Shown: positions 1 to 8,108 of the stretch, piece by piece
How the letters are laid out: each line of letters begins with the position of its first letter
Position numbering within the stretch: the first letter of the stretch is position 1
Assembly (NCBI GenBank): GCA_964585245.1
Contig: CAZPCV010000006.1
Span: forward strand, 1-37,976
Direction: 5' to 3'
DNA from: CAZEDL01 sp964585245
Lineage (GTDB): Bacteria > Patescibacteriota > Patescibacteriia > Magasanikbacterales > GWA2-37-8
DNA length: 37,976 bases
Program-made: the position numbers and the translations under genes
The notes under the pieces: generated by a model
What the model saw: only the letters and a program-made list of their open reading frames with translations
Database searches by the model: none
What the model was told of the DNA's origin: nothing

Positions 1-277
1 CGGCGCCGCCATAAAAAGGATAATGCAGATGAATACGATCAAACGAGCGAAGCAGCCAGAATAATTGTGGCACTAGCCCCGCATCGCCCCATTTAATAAC
101 AGCTCTAAGACGAGTAGTTTTAAACGAATACTGATCTACACTCTTATCCTCATAGCGTAAAGTAAAAACTTCCACTTCGTAGCCTTGTTCTGGCAAGCGT
201 TTGCTTTCTTCAAAACAGACTCTCCCCATGCCGCCTAGACGAGGTGGGAACGTGCTGACAATGTGAGCAATTTTCAT
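1..277 (-). CDS. Glycosyltransferase family 4, N-terminal part (cut by the left edge)
   Basis: About 92 residues are visible, starting at the ATG at 277 with MKIAHIVSTFPPRLGGMGR. A beta strand followed by a glycine-rich loop of the form TFPPRxGGMGR is typical of the N-terminal Rossmann domain of GT-B (GT4) glycosyltransferases, which use nucleotide sugars to build surface glycans. A later stretch, IHLHYPFYGG, fits the H-x-H-P type core strand of the same domain. The C-terminal donor-binding domain lies outside the window, so acceptor and donor cannot be judged. It is the last visible gene of a minus-strand polysaccharide cluster, 21 nt downstream of the DUF2304 gene. Family assignment is fairly secure; specific function is unknown. 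Confidence 0.8.
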   Translation of the reverse strand, partial: MKIAHIVSTFPPRLGGMGRVCFEESKRLPEQGYEVEVFTLRYEDKSVDQYSFKTTRLRAVIKWGDAGLVPQLFWLLRSFDRIHLHYPFYGGA

Positions 278-298
278 ACTAATCCTAAGAAAACAACC

Positions 299-652
299 CT
301 AGTTCTTTTTACGGTTAAGGGTTTTTTCTGCTTCGACCAAAGCGTGGCTACGCACTATTGTAGTTAACTGCTTATTGAGACGTTCAATGCGAACTGTAAG
401 GCGAAAAATGATGAAAAAAACGCAGGCTAAAGAAATATAGACTATCAAATCAGCGCCACGGCCAATCCCAACCAACTTCGCAAACACCGCACTAGAATTA
501 GGTACAACCACTACGACCATGGCCGCGAGCCAAAAAAAACTCCACCCTAACGCCGAAGACAAAGATAACTCGTGCAAGCGAAAGCGGTTCCACACCCGGG
601 TTAGTGCGTAGAGAAAGAATAGTACTAATACCCCTTGAATTATCCCTAACAT
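299..652 (-). CDS. DUF2304 family membrane protein
   Basis: This is a 117-residue protein with three hydrophobic segments (about residues 3-19, 34-50 and 66-84), followed by a basic, polar helix rich in R, E and K. The pattern of an N-terminal hydrophobic hairpin, a central FFWLAA-type helix and a C-terminal 'RLTVRIERLNKQL' coiled-coil-like helix matches DUF2304 proteins. Members of that family are commonly encoded next to a family 2 glycosyltransferase, as here (the GT2 gene ends 1 nt upstream). By that association it probably works with the GT2 enzyme at the membrane in polyprenyl-phosphate sugar metabolism; this is inference. No catalytic residues are evident. Confidence 0.8.
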   Translation of the reverse strand: MLGIIQGVLVLFFLYALTRVWNRFRLHELSLSSALGWSFFWLAAMVVVVVPNSSAVFAKLVGIGRGADLIVYISLACVFFIIFRLTVRIERLNKQLTTIVRSHALVEAEKTLNRKKN

Positions 653-653
653 A

Positions 654-1313
654 TTATTTAAATTTAGCCCACCACCAGTCTAGAATAATTTTCACTCCCC
701 CATCTACCCCCTGCCCATAACGATGGTAAGAAACTTCAACCGGGAATTCCTTAAAAGTTACTCCGAATTTTTTGAGAGCAGCAATAAATTCGGAATTGTG
801 AGCCATACGATCTTGCGACAATTTTATCTGCTCCAAAGCGTGCCTAGACAAAACGCGGAACCCGTTTTGACTATCAGTCAAGCGGACACCCGTCAGCATA
901 CGTTCGATTATCCGACTGATCGGCAATATAATAGTGCGTTTTGACCATGGCAATCGCGAGCGATTATCTAAAAAACGACTTCCTAAGACGACATCTATTT
1001 TATTTTTTACGAGCGTTTCTACCGCAGACGCAATATCCTCTGGATTAAACTGACCATCAGCATCGAAATGAACCACAATCTCCGCCCCTATCCTTCGGCA
1101 ATACTCATTACCCGTTTCGAGTGCAGCCCCTTGTCCGCGATTAATCTCATGTCTGATTACAATTGCTCCTGCCCGGGCAGCGCAGCCCGCGGTATCATCG
1201 CTTGAACCGTCATCCACTACTACTATATCTGTCCATCCCCGTTGTTTTAAGCCAGACAAAACTGCGGGCAGATGCTTCTCTTCGTTAAAAGCGGGTATAA
1301 CAACCATTACCAT
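654..1313 (-). CDS. Glycosyltransferase family 2, polyprenyl-phosphate mannosyltransferase-like
   Basis: This is a 219-residue GT-A enzyme. Visible motifs are the N-terminal VVIPAFNEE strand, VVVDDGSSDDT (about 31-41), the RGQGAALETG loop, the metal-binding DxD motif as HFDADGQ (about 83-89) and LGSRF. The order and spacing match dolichyl/polyprenyl-phosphate mannose or glucose synthases, which transfer a sugar from a nucleotide donor to a lipid carrier on the cytoplasmic face. The protein has no C-terminal membrane domain; the adjacent DUF2304 gene may supply membrane contact. Two ATGs are possible (1313 and 1307), both giving an intact first strand. The gene lies 6 nt after the epimerase gene, so it is probably in the same operon. 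Confidence 0.85.
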   Translation of the reverse strand: MVMVVIPAFNEEKHLPAVLSGLKQRGWTDIVVVDDGSSDDTAGCAARAGAIVIRHEINRGQGAALETGNEYCRRIGAEIVVHFDADGQFNPEDIASAVETLVKNKIDVVLGSRFLDNRSRLPWSKRTIILPISRIIERMLTGVRLTDSQNGFRVLSRHALEQIKLSQDRMAHNSEFIAALKKFGVTFKEFPVEVSYHRYGQGVDGGVKIILDWWWAKFK

Positions 1314-1319
1314 ATAATT

Positions 1320-2342
1320 TTACACTCCTGGCCTAAATTGCAGTGCTTGACGGTTGGCAATGGCGTATTCAATCGTTTTTTTGAGACCTTCTTTCAAGGT
1401 GATTAAAGGGAACCAACCTAATTGATTTTTTATCCGTTCAAGATTAGGTAGGCCTTTGCGGGTCAAGAACAATAATTCATCGCCCGGCAGTATTTGTGAA
1501 GTAGAACCAGTCATCTGGACAATCAGATTAGCCACATCTGTCATTTTTAGAATAGAATCGCCGCCGATGTTTACGAGCTTAATAGAGGGGTCAGCCCCCA
1601 TGAGACGTACTAACCCATCGACCATATCACCAACATAGCACAACGACGTAGACATTTGATCGCCGCCATAAATCAAAATATCTTCACCGGACAGTGCACT
1701 CATAATCGCATCGATAATCGGCTGACCCTCGAACAACTTCATATGTGGCCCATAGGTAGTAAAGACGCGGGCAATCTTGGCATCGAGGCCGTATACTTGC
1801 CGATAGGTTTCGACACAGGTTTCGGCAAAACGTTTCCCTTCATCATAACAGGCACGAGGAGAGAGATGATTAACCAAGCCTTGATCGTCTTCGGCAAAAA
1901 CAAATTTTTGATCGCTGGCCGGACCATACACCACAGAACTAGACGTAAAGACATATTTAGCCCGGTACTTGAGAGCCAGATCAAGCGTGTTGATCATGGC
2001 CGAAGAATTGGCCCACAGTGACTTCATTTTTAATTTCTCAAAATCATCAGGACTGGTCGGGCAGGCCAGGTGATAAATTTCTTGAATCCCCTGAAATTTG
2101 ACCTTGAATTTATCGAGTTCGGCGAAGGTATCGAGATCAATTGGTTTATTGACATCGTAATTAATAAATTCAAAATCTGAATATTGCAATAGATGGTTGA
2201 TGTTTTCCGGACTAGAGTTTGAAAAATCATCAATACATATTACTTTAGCTTCTTTTAACAACCGTTCGCATAAATGCGACCCAATAAAGCCAGCTCCACC
2301 AGTAACCAATACATTCTTTTTTTCAAAAATAGGGGTGTCCAT
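1320..2342 (-). CDS. NAD-dependent epimerase/dehydratase, UDP-glucuronate decarboxylase-like
   Basis: This is an extended short-chain dehydrogenase. It has the NAD-binding VTGGAGFIGSHL motif near the N-terminus, TSSSVVYG, and the catalytic Tyr/Lys in CYDEGKR. The combination SPRACYDEGKRFAET, followed by RVFTTYGPHM and a C-terminal YVGDMVDGL, is the signature of the UXS branch, which converts UDP-glucuronate to UDP-xylose via a keto intermediate. The ATG at 2342 (MDTPIFEKK) is preferred over a TTG at 2369 because a strong promoter at 2379-2407 places transcription start near 2372 and MDTPIF leads straight into the Rossmann fold. The product is about 340 residues. It probably supplies a pentose or keto-sugar donor to the neighbouring glycosyltransferases. 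The exact reaction is inferred. Confidence 0.75.
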   Translation of the reverse strand: MDTPIFEKKNVLVTGGAGFIGSHLCERLLKEAKVICIDDFSNSSPENINHLLQYSDFEFINYDVNKPIDLDTFAELDKFKVKFQGIQEIYHLACPTSPDDFEKLKMKSLWANSSAMINTLDLALKYRAKYVFTSSSVVYGPASDQKFVFAEDDQGLVNHLSPRACYDEGKRFAETCVETYRQVYGLDAKIARVFTTYGPHMKLFEGQPIIDAIMSALSGEDILIYGGDQMSTSLCYVGDMVDGLVRLMGADPSIKLVNIGGDSILKMTDVANLIVQMTGSTSQILPGDELLFLTRKGLPNLERIKNQLGWFPLITLKEGLKKTIEYAIANRQALQFRPGV

Positions 2343-2378
2343 AGATACACTTAATATAAGGCAAATCAAGCAATTTTA

Positions 2379-2407
2379 ATTATATCAGCCAGATGCTGGC
2401 TTGACAA
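2379..2407 (-). promoter_or_regulatory. Sigma70-type promoter of the epimerase-GT2-DUF2304 genes, with a dyad in the spacer
   Basis: On the minus strand a -35 TTGTCA (2402-2407) is followed, after exactly 17 nt, by a consensus -10 TATAAT (2379-2384). The spacer contains a perfect 6-bp inverted repeat AGCCAG-CAT-CTGGCT (2387-2401), which could be a repressor site between the two promoter boxes or simply a small hairpin behind the subtilase gene ending at 2426. The predicted start near 2372 gives a leader of about 30 nt. Confidence 0.7.
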
Positions 2408-2425
2408 CAGCCCCGCTGACGAGAA

Positions 2426-4432
2426 TTAAAAAACCAGATTTTTAAGAGCGGGTATGGTGATAGTTTGAATCACGTTAAATTGACCATTAAAAACAGAAAA
2501 AGATCCTCCTCTTAGTTGGATTGGGAAAATCTCTTCTGTCTCATTGCCATCCAAATCGGTTAATAACAGCTTCCAATTCTTATTTTTTTGACGGGGCAGA
2601 ACCACGCTCTTTACTATTCCATTGGACATAGAAACAGTTACCAGTTCACTTTTTTTATTGCGCTCCACTAACATTTCTATTTCATCGGCAAAAGCTGTTT
2701 TTACCATGCCAATACGCAAATCGTATAGAGCTGTAACACCCGATACGGTTTTAATTTTCCTTTCTCCTTTCAAAAGAGGAACTTCAATTAAAGTAAGAGA
2801 ATTTTTCTTAATCTGACCAATTACGATACTGCTATTTTTCTCGCTTACATCCCATGTTTCAATGCCGGCGGGGAACACTAGTTCGCGCTCGGCCTGAAAT
2901 GATCCATTCAATACTAACAATGCTCGCGGGGAATTTTTGCCTGTTTTTATCACCTCAATCACCCATTTTAATTCATTATTTTCCAAACGAATAGCACGCA
3001 GACCAGAGGCACTGGCGATGGTTTTTTTGGACATCTGCTCGCGTAACACCGGCCTTTCCTCTAATACGGTTCCATCTTCTTTTAAAATTTTAATAAAATA
3101 ACCGGATGTCTTTTTAAGCAGTACAACCACTTGCTTGTCTCCATCATCATTCAGATTGGCTACAGTGATACCTTGTATTACCGCGTCAGCGATACTTTCT
3201 ATAACTCGGGAAGACCCATTTAATAATTCAAAACGTCGAATATCGGACCCCACCACATAGACTATCCCCGGCTCACTGTATTTTTTGGGCGGTGCAGCCA
3301 CAACTACACCAGCGGGCGCGGGCAGGGAAGCGACGATCTTCCCTATATTTAGTTTACCGCGACCCATTCTACCGACAAAAAGCGGGTTTAGATAATCTAC
3401 CGAGTCGGCTGATGAGAGCATAAGATCTATGATTTGCGGCGCTCTCCAGTCGGGACGTATTCCTTTCACAAGTGCAGCTGCTCCGGACACCAACGGAGCG
3501 GCAAAAGAAGTGCCCTGATAAGGGCCGCTAAAATTGAGAGGATACCCATACTGCGGCGCATAGCGATCCGTGCTATAAATATTTTCGCCCGGAGCAGAGA
3601 TATCAACACAGGAGCCATAATCGGCAAAACTGCTCAAACGATCGCGATTGTTCAACGAGGTAACCCCTACTATCCAGTTATCGGCATCGCCTTTATCCAA
3701 ACACACTGGAAACTGTGGAAATTGATCCAAATCACCATGGTGCTCACCTCGATTATTTCCACCGGCCGCCACTACCACTATCCCCTTATCATATGCCCGA
3801 CGAAAAGCTTGTTTTAACAGGGTTCCTTCTCCATCTCCGACAAAACTCATGTTGATCACGTCTGCACCCTTATTTATAGCATACTCAACCGCCGCAGCCA
3901 CATTATCCGATGAGCCGTTACCTGAATTGGCGATGGCACGTAGCGCCATAATTTTTACCTGCCAGTTTATACCCGTACCAGCAATACCATTATCACCTAC
4001 CGCACCAATTAAACCAGCCACGAGGGTACCATGTTTTACAACTTCTGGATCATCAGTTGAATTAAAGACCGAAGGGCGTACATCATTATTGTTTTCCACA
4101 AAATTCCAACCATCACTATCATCAATATAGCCATTGTTGTCATCATCAACATTATTATCAGGGATTTCTCCATTATTGTGCCAAATGTTGCCTCGCAGGT
4201 CATCATTAGAGATATCTATTCCAGTATCAATCACAGCCACAGTTACCGCAGGGGAACCAGTGACCCGATCCCATGCGGATGGAGCGTTGATTTGGTCCCA
4301 CATACTTTGCTGATTATTGTAATAGGGGTCGACAGGGATTTTTGCAAATACTAAAGTAGGGCATGTTGATAGCATCCCAATTACAGAGAACAAAATTGCT
4401 TTTTTTGCGATTTTTCGGTAGGATTTATCCAT
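2426..4432 (-). CDS. Secreted subtilisin-like serine protease (peptidase family S8)
   Basis: This 668-residue protein has a signal peptide (basic start, hydrophobic 11-30 ending in VFA-K). The catalytic triad is visible: Asp69 in AVIDTG, His134 in HGTLVAG and Ser309 in GTSFAAP, with the oxyanion Asn in AAGGNN (about 226). Between Asp and His lies the acidic loop DNNVDDDNNGYIDDSDGWNF, a probable calcium-binding insertion seen in many bacterial subtilases. Residues from about 375 on form a separate beta-rich region with acidic loops (LNDDGDKQVVV, LTDLDGNETEEIF) reminiscent of FG-GAP/VCBS-type propeller blades, perhaps for binding a surface partner. No inhibitory prodomain is obvious between signal peptide and catalytic domain. 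It is likely secreted or surface-attached; no LPxTG or C-terminal anchor is seen. Confidence 0.9.
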   Translation of the reverse strand: MDKSYRKIAKKAILFSVIGMLSTCPTLVFAKIPVDPYYNNQQSMWDQINAPSAWDRVTGSPAVTVAVIDTGIDISNDDLRGNIWHNNGEIPDNNVDDDNNGYIDDSDGWNFVENNNDVRPSVFNSTDDPEVVKHGTLVAGLIGAVGDNGIAGTGINWQVKIMALRAIANSGNGSSDNVAAAVEYAINKGADVINMSFVGDGEGTLLKQAFRRAYDKGIVVVAAGGNNRGEHHGDLDQFPQFPVCLDKGDADNWIVGVTSLNNRDRLSSFADYGSCVDISAPGENIYSTDRYAPQYGYPLNFSGPYQGTSFAAPLVSGAAALVKGIRPDWRAPQIIDLMLSSADSVDYLNPLFVGRMGRGKLNIGKIVASLPAPAGVVVAAPPKKYSEPGIVYVVGSDIRRFELLNGSSRVIESIADAVIQGITVANLNDDGDKQVVVLLKKTSGYFIKILKEDGTVLEERPVLREQMSKKTIASASGLRAIRLENNELKWVIEVIKTGKNSPRALLVLNGSFQAERELVFPAGIETWDVSEKNSSIVIGQIKKNSLTLIEVPLLKGERKIKTVSGVTALYDLRIGMVKTAFADEIEMLVERNKKSELVTVSMSNGIVKSVVLPRQKNKNWKLLLTDLDGNETEEIFPIQLRGGSFSVFNGQFNVIQTITIPALKNLVF

Positions 4433-4454
4433 GTTTTACATACGTGTCATTCCA

Positions 4455-4483
4455 AGTATACCCTATTTGGCCGCAAAGATAAA
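4455..4483 (-). promoter_or_regulatory. Probable promoter of the subtilase gene
   Basis: On the minus strand a good -10 TATACT (4455-4460) lies 17 nt from a weak -35 TTTATC (4478-4483). It sits in the 74-nt divergent gap, about 22 nt before the subtilase ATG at 4432. The -35 box is poor, so this is tentative. Confidence 0.4.
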
Positions 4484-4506
4484 TATCAAAGACTTTACTT
4501 TTTACT

Positions 4507-5874
4507 ATGTATCGATTTAAACAACTGATTTTGATTGCCGGGGATACGCTTATTTTCTATTCGGGCTTATTTTTGGCCCTTTATCTTCGTTCGGGAAAAA
4601 TAGTAGCAAACCCCAATCTGCCAGAAATAATCAGCTCAGTCGGGCTACTATATGTGGTCGGAGTCTTTATTTTGTATATTTTTGGCTTATATGATATCGG
4701 CCGAATGAAGCCGACCATTTCACTTTACAAAAAAATTTCTTTGTCTGCGCTGATATGGATTATTGCGGGCGTAGTATATTTTTATGTTAATCCTTATCTG
4801 CGTATCACACCTAAGACAACCCTCGTTTTGAACGCCGTAATTAGTTTTGCGTTGATTGGGTTGTGGCGCATACTTCAAAACACTCTATTTGGCACGAGTG
4901 CCTGGAAAATGAATATTGTGTTTGCCGGCTATACCCCAGAAGTGCAAGAAATTATTACCTGTATTCAGCACGAGCCCGGTCGCGGTTATGAAGTTTTGGG
5001 AATTATTACCAACCAATCTGTATCAGTGCCAAGCAAATTACCTACTGTCACCCCCACTCAATTGGAAACTGTTTTTCCTAACACCATTGATGTGATTGTG
5101 CTGGGACCGGAATTTTCTACGAATGCTGATTTTATAAAAATTCTCTACGATCATTTGTTCAAAAAAGTAGATATTATTACTCTGGCAGAATTATACGAAA
5201 CTTTTTTTGGCAGAATACCACCTTTTATTTTTTCTGAAGATTGGTTTTTAACTAACTTACGTGAGCAGCAAAAAAGAATTTATGATCGATTTCGTATTTT
5301 GTCCGACTATGCTATCGCGATTTTGATTGGGTTATTCTTTCTAATAACGTTCCCGATCATAGCCCTATTGATTCGAACAAGCTCCAAAGGTCCTATATTT
5401 TTCAGACAGACCCGTATTGGACGACTAGGAAAAGTATTTACCATGTATAAATATCGTACCATGCGCGCTTTAACGAGCGACGGTAGCGCAGAGCCCTTTG
5501 GACCACAGTTCGCTACAACGAACGATACTAGAATTACCAGTATAGGCAAACTGTTGCGCCGTACCCGTCTCGATGAGCTGCCCCAATGCGTAAACATTCT
5601 AAAAGGTGAAATGGCCCTCATTGGGCCGCGACCAGAACGCCCTGAATTTGTGGCAAAATTAAATGAAACAATGCCTTTTTATGCCTTGCGTCATTTAATT
5701 AAACCTGGTCTGACCGGGTGGGCCCAATTGCAAGAGAGTTACTATGGTACGATAGCAGAAAACCTACGCAAACTAGAATTTGATTTGTATTATATAAAAA
5801 ATCGCGGGGTGCTTCTTGACCTCGCGATTTTACTACGCACCATCCCCGTTATAGCCCGGATGATCGGGCGCTAA
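4507..5874 (+). CDS. Polyprenyl-phosphate sugar phosphotransferase (WcaJ/WbaP-like initiating enzyme)
   Basis: This is a 455-residue membrane protein. The N-terminal half has four hydrophobic segments (about 7-27, 41-62, 77-94, 104-120) and a soluble nucleotide-binding-like middle (about 135-245). After another membrane helix (about 265-290) comes the catalytic 'bacterial sugar transferase' domain. Its hallmarks are GPIFFRQTRIG, MYKYRTMR, the catalytic LDELPQCVNILKGEMALIGPRPE block and KPGLTGWAQL. Such enzymes move a sugar-1-phosphate from a UDP-sugar to undecaprenyl phosphate, the first committed step of capsule or exopolysaccharide repeat-unit assembly. It is divergent from the subtilase gene and overlaps pyrG tail-to-tail by 4 nt. 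Sugar specificity cannot be read from the sequence. Confidence 0.88.
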   Translation: MYRFKQLILIAGDTLIFYSGLFLALYLRSGKIVANPNLPEIISSVGLLYVVGVFILYIFGLYDIGRMKPTISLYKKISLSALIWIIAGVVYFYVNPYLRITPKTTLVLNAVISFALIGLWRILQNTLFGTSAWKMNIVFAGYTPEVQEIITCIQHEPGRGYEVLGIITNQSVSVPSKLPTVTPTQLETVFPNTIDVIVLGPEFSTNADFIKILYDHLFKKVDIITLAELYETFFGRIPPFIFSEDWFLTNLREQQKRIYDRFRILSDYAIAILIGLFFLITFPIIALLIRTSSKGPIFFRQTRIGRLGKVFTMYKYRTMRALTSDGSAEPFGPQFATTNDTRITSIGKLLRRTRLDELPQCVNILKGEMALIGPRPERPEFVAKLNETMPFYALRHLIKPGLTGWAQLQESYYGTIAENLRKLEFDLYYIKNRGVLLDLAILLRTIPVIARMIGR

Positions 5875-7502
5875 GCTAATTTAAGAGCAGCTTTTATTAA
5901 ACCTACAAATAAAGGATGCGGATGTAGCGGGCGGGATTTAAACTCCGGATGAAACTGTGTGCCTACAAAATAGGGATGGTCTGCTAATTCAATGATTTCA
6001 ACCAAATTTGATTCTGGATTAATACCCACGAACTTCATGCCATGGCTTTCCATCTCCAACCGGTAGGTATTATTAAACTCATAGCGGTGGCGGTGGCGCT
6101 CGCTAATTTCATTCGTACCATAAGCACGCTGTACGATACTTCCTTTTTCCAAGACGCAACGATAGGCGCCTAGGCGCATAGTGCCCCCATAGCGCTCGTG
6201 GCGCACATTCTCGGCCTGCGAAGGATTGATATGAATTACCGGATCGGCCGTTTCTTCATTAATTTCTACGGTGTGAGCAGCGGTTTTTTTCAAGACAGTA
6301 CGTACAAATTCAATTGAAGCTAACTGCATTCCATAACATAATCCCAGGTACGGAATTTTTTGTTCACGCACAAATCGAATAGCATTGATTATGCCTTCGA
6401 TACCACGGGCACCGAATCCACCCGGCACAATCACCGCATCATACGCTTTTAAATCGCTAACCGAACCAGGATTCTGCTCATATTGCTCGGCATCTACCCA
6501 CGTCATCTCGGCGGCAACTCCTTGGCTCCAGGCGGCGTGCTTGACGGCTTCGATTACGGAAATATATGAGTCGGACAAAGTGTAGTCGCCAGTACCAAAA
6601 TACTTGCCGACTACCGCAATTTTAACTTTCTTATCTGCGCTGCGCATTTTTTTGATAAACGCATTCCATTCACTACTTTTGTCCTGACGAAATTTTAATT
6701 TTAATTTTTTGGCCAGCCGATCACTGAGACCCTGTTTTTCAAAGACATTCGGCACTTCGTAGACGCTGGCAATATCAGGACCAGAAATAACATCTTCTTC
6801 ACTTTGCAAACCGCAAAAAACTGCCAATTTTTCGCGACGCGGCTTGTCTAATTCCGAGTGGCCACGGGCGATAATCAGGTCTGCCTGAATACCATTGCTA
6901 TTCAAGGCTCTCGCCGCATGTTGCGTTGGTTTCGTTTTCATTTCTCCCAAGTGTCCAGGCACTGGCAAGTAACTTACCAATACAAACAAGACATTATTGG
7001 GCTCAGCGAGGCGCATCATACGGGCAGCCTCTAGAAATAAAATATTTTCGTATTCCCCTACCGTACCACCGATTTCGATTACCATCACATCGGCTTTGGC
7101 TGATTTGGCCGCTTTTTTGATACGGCCAATGACTTCGAGCGGAATATGTGGCACGACTTGCACGCACTTTCCTTTATAAAACATGCTGCGTTCTTTTTCG
7201 ATCACACTTTGATAGACACGACCGGTAGTCATGTAATTAAGCGACGTAATATCCGTATCGAGAAAACGTTCATAATTGCCAATATCCTGATCGGTCTCGT
7301 CTGCATCTTCGGTAACAAAGACTTCCCCGTGTTCTACCGGATTCATAGTACCGGCGTCCACATTAACATACGGGTCAATTTTTATCGCCGATACATTTAA
7401 ACCACGATTTTTTAAAATTCGGCCGATTGAAGCCACGGCAATGCCTTTGCCGACCCCGCTCATCACGCCTCCCATCACGAAAATATATTTGGTATTGGCC
7501 AT
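5871..7502 (-). CDS. pyrG: CTP synthase
   Basis: The 543-residue length is normal. The synthetase domain (about 1-270) has the P-loop-like GGVMSGVGKG motif (11-20), KIDPYVNVDAGTMNP and EIGGTVGEYE. The glutamine amidotransferase domain has the nucleophile Cys389 in LGLCYGMQ and the His518/Glu520 pair in QFHPEF. It makes CTP from UTP, ATP and glutamine. The start ATG at 7502 gives MANTKYIFVMGG, the expected N-terminus. The more usual GGVxSSLGKG loop is replaced by GGVMSGVGKG, a mild variation. It lies 10 nt downstream of rplI and is probably transcribed from the promoter at 7996-8024. Confidence 0.97.
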   Translation of the reverse strand: MANTKYIFVMGGVMSGVGKGIAVASIGRILKNRGLNVSAIKIDPYVNVDAGTMNPVEHGEVFVTEDADETDQDIGNYERFLDTDITSLNYMTTGRVYQSVIEKERSMFYKGKCVQVVPHIPLEVIGRIKKAAKSAKADVMVIEIGGTVGEYENILFLEAARMMRLAEPNNVLFVLVSYLPVPGHLGEMKTKPTQHAARALNSNGIQADLIIARGHSELDKPRREKLAVFCGLQSEEDVISGPDIASVYEVPNVFEKQGLSDRLAKKLKLKFRQDKSSEWNAFIKKMRSADKKVKIAVVGKYFGTGDYTLSDSYISVIEAVKHAAWSQGVAAEMTWVDAEQYEQNPGSVSDLKAYDAVIVPGGFGARGIEGIINAIRFVREQKIPYLGLCYGMQLASIEFVRTVLKKTAAHTVEINEETADPVIHINPSQAENVRHERYGGTMRLGAYRCVLEKGSIVQRAYGTNEISERHRHRYEFNNTYRLEMESHGMKFVGINPESNLVEIIELADHPYFVGTQFHPEFKSRPLHPHPLFVGLIKAALKLA

Positions 7503-7512
7503 AGAAATGAAA

Positions 7513-7959
7513 TTACGCTAAATCAGCCAGAAGCCGGATGGTAATCTCGGCCTCTAAACCGTGCTTAAATTTAATTTTCGCCTTGTGATCACCTAACGAC
7601 TTTATCGCCGGCATTTTTAATTCATTTTTAGTGATTGCGTAGCCACGCTTGGTGAGTGCGTCAATAATTTTTTGCGGCGAAATGGCAGCATAGAGCACTC
7701 CTTGATCATTAGTTTTTTCGGTTACTTCTATTTCTAAACCGTCGATTTCTTCTACTAAGTTCTCTTGTCGGCGTAATTCTGCCTCGGCGTTCGCTGTTTT
7801 TTTCTTTTGTTGAGCAGCAATATCGGCTAATGCCTTGGGTGAAGCCTGAAGTGCTAAATTCCGAGGGAACAAAAAATTACGGGCATAGCCTTCGGACACC
7901 TCTTTGACCTCGTCGGCACGGCCCAAACTTGGGACATTTTCTAAAAGGATAACTTTCAT
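7513..7959 (-). CDS. rplI: Ribosomal protein bL9
   Basis: From the ATG at 7959 the product is 148 residues beginning MKVILLENVPSLGR, the canonical bL9 start; a TTG at 7968 would add only three residues. The N-terminal domain ends in the conserved GYARNFLFPRNLA motif, followed by a long charged helix (about 45-78) and the C-terminal RNA-binding domain. bL9 stabilises the large subunit near the L1 stalk. Some CPR lineages are known to lack bL9, so its presence narrows the lineage slightly. It heads a short operon with pyrG. Confidence 0.95.
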   Translation of the reverse strand: MKVILLENVPSLGRADEVKEVSEGYARNFLFPRNLALQASPKALADIAAQQKKKTANAEAELRRQENLVEEIDGLEIEVTEKTNDQGVLYAAISPQKIIDALTKRGYAITKNELKMPAIKSLGDHKAKIKFKHGLEAEITIRLLADLA

Positions 7960-7995
7960 ATCACTCAATAATTAGCTTGATTTATATACGGAAAT

Positions 7996-8024
7996 AGTAT
8001 ACTATAGCCGAACTTAAAGGACAA
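7996..8024 (-). promoter_or_regulatory. Promoter of rplI-pyrG
   Basis: On the minus strand a -35 TTGTCC (8019-8024) and a -10 TATACT (7996-8001) are separated by 17 nt. The predicted start is near 7989, 30 nt before the rplI ATG, which supports the ATG at 7959. The -10 lies inside the palindrome AGTATACT (7996-8003), so a -10-like hexamer is also present on the plus strand towards era. The plus strand lacks a well-spaced -35 there. Confidence 0.6.
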
Positions 8025-8108
8025 CCACCCCCTACCGACGTGGTGAAGAACCTCTACATGCATATCTTTTCGACTTAAATATTCTTATTTCTCCGTAACT
8101 TCACACCA

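Noticed and set aside
8063..8085. Promoter for era (TATCTT or TATTCT as -10)
   Set aside because: No acceptable -35 lies 16-18 nt upstream of either hexamer, so no promoter was called.
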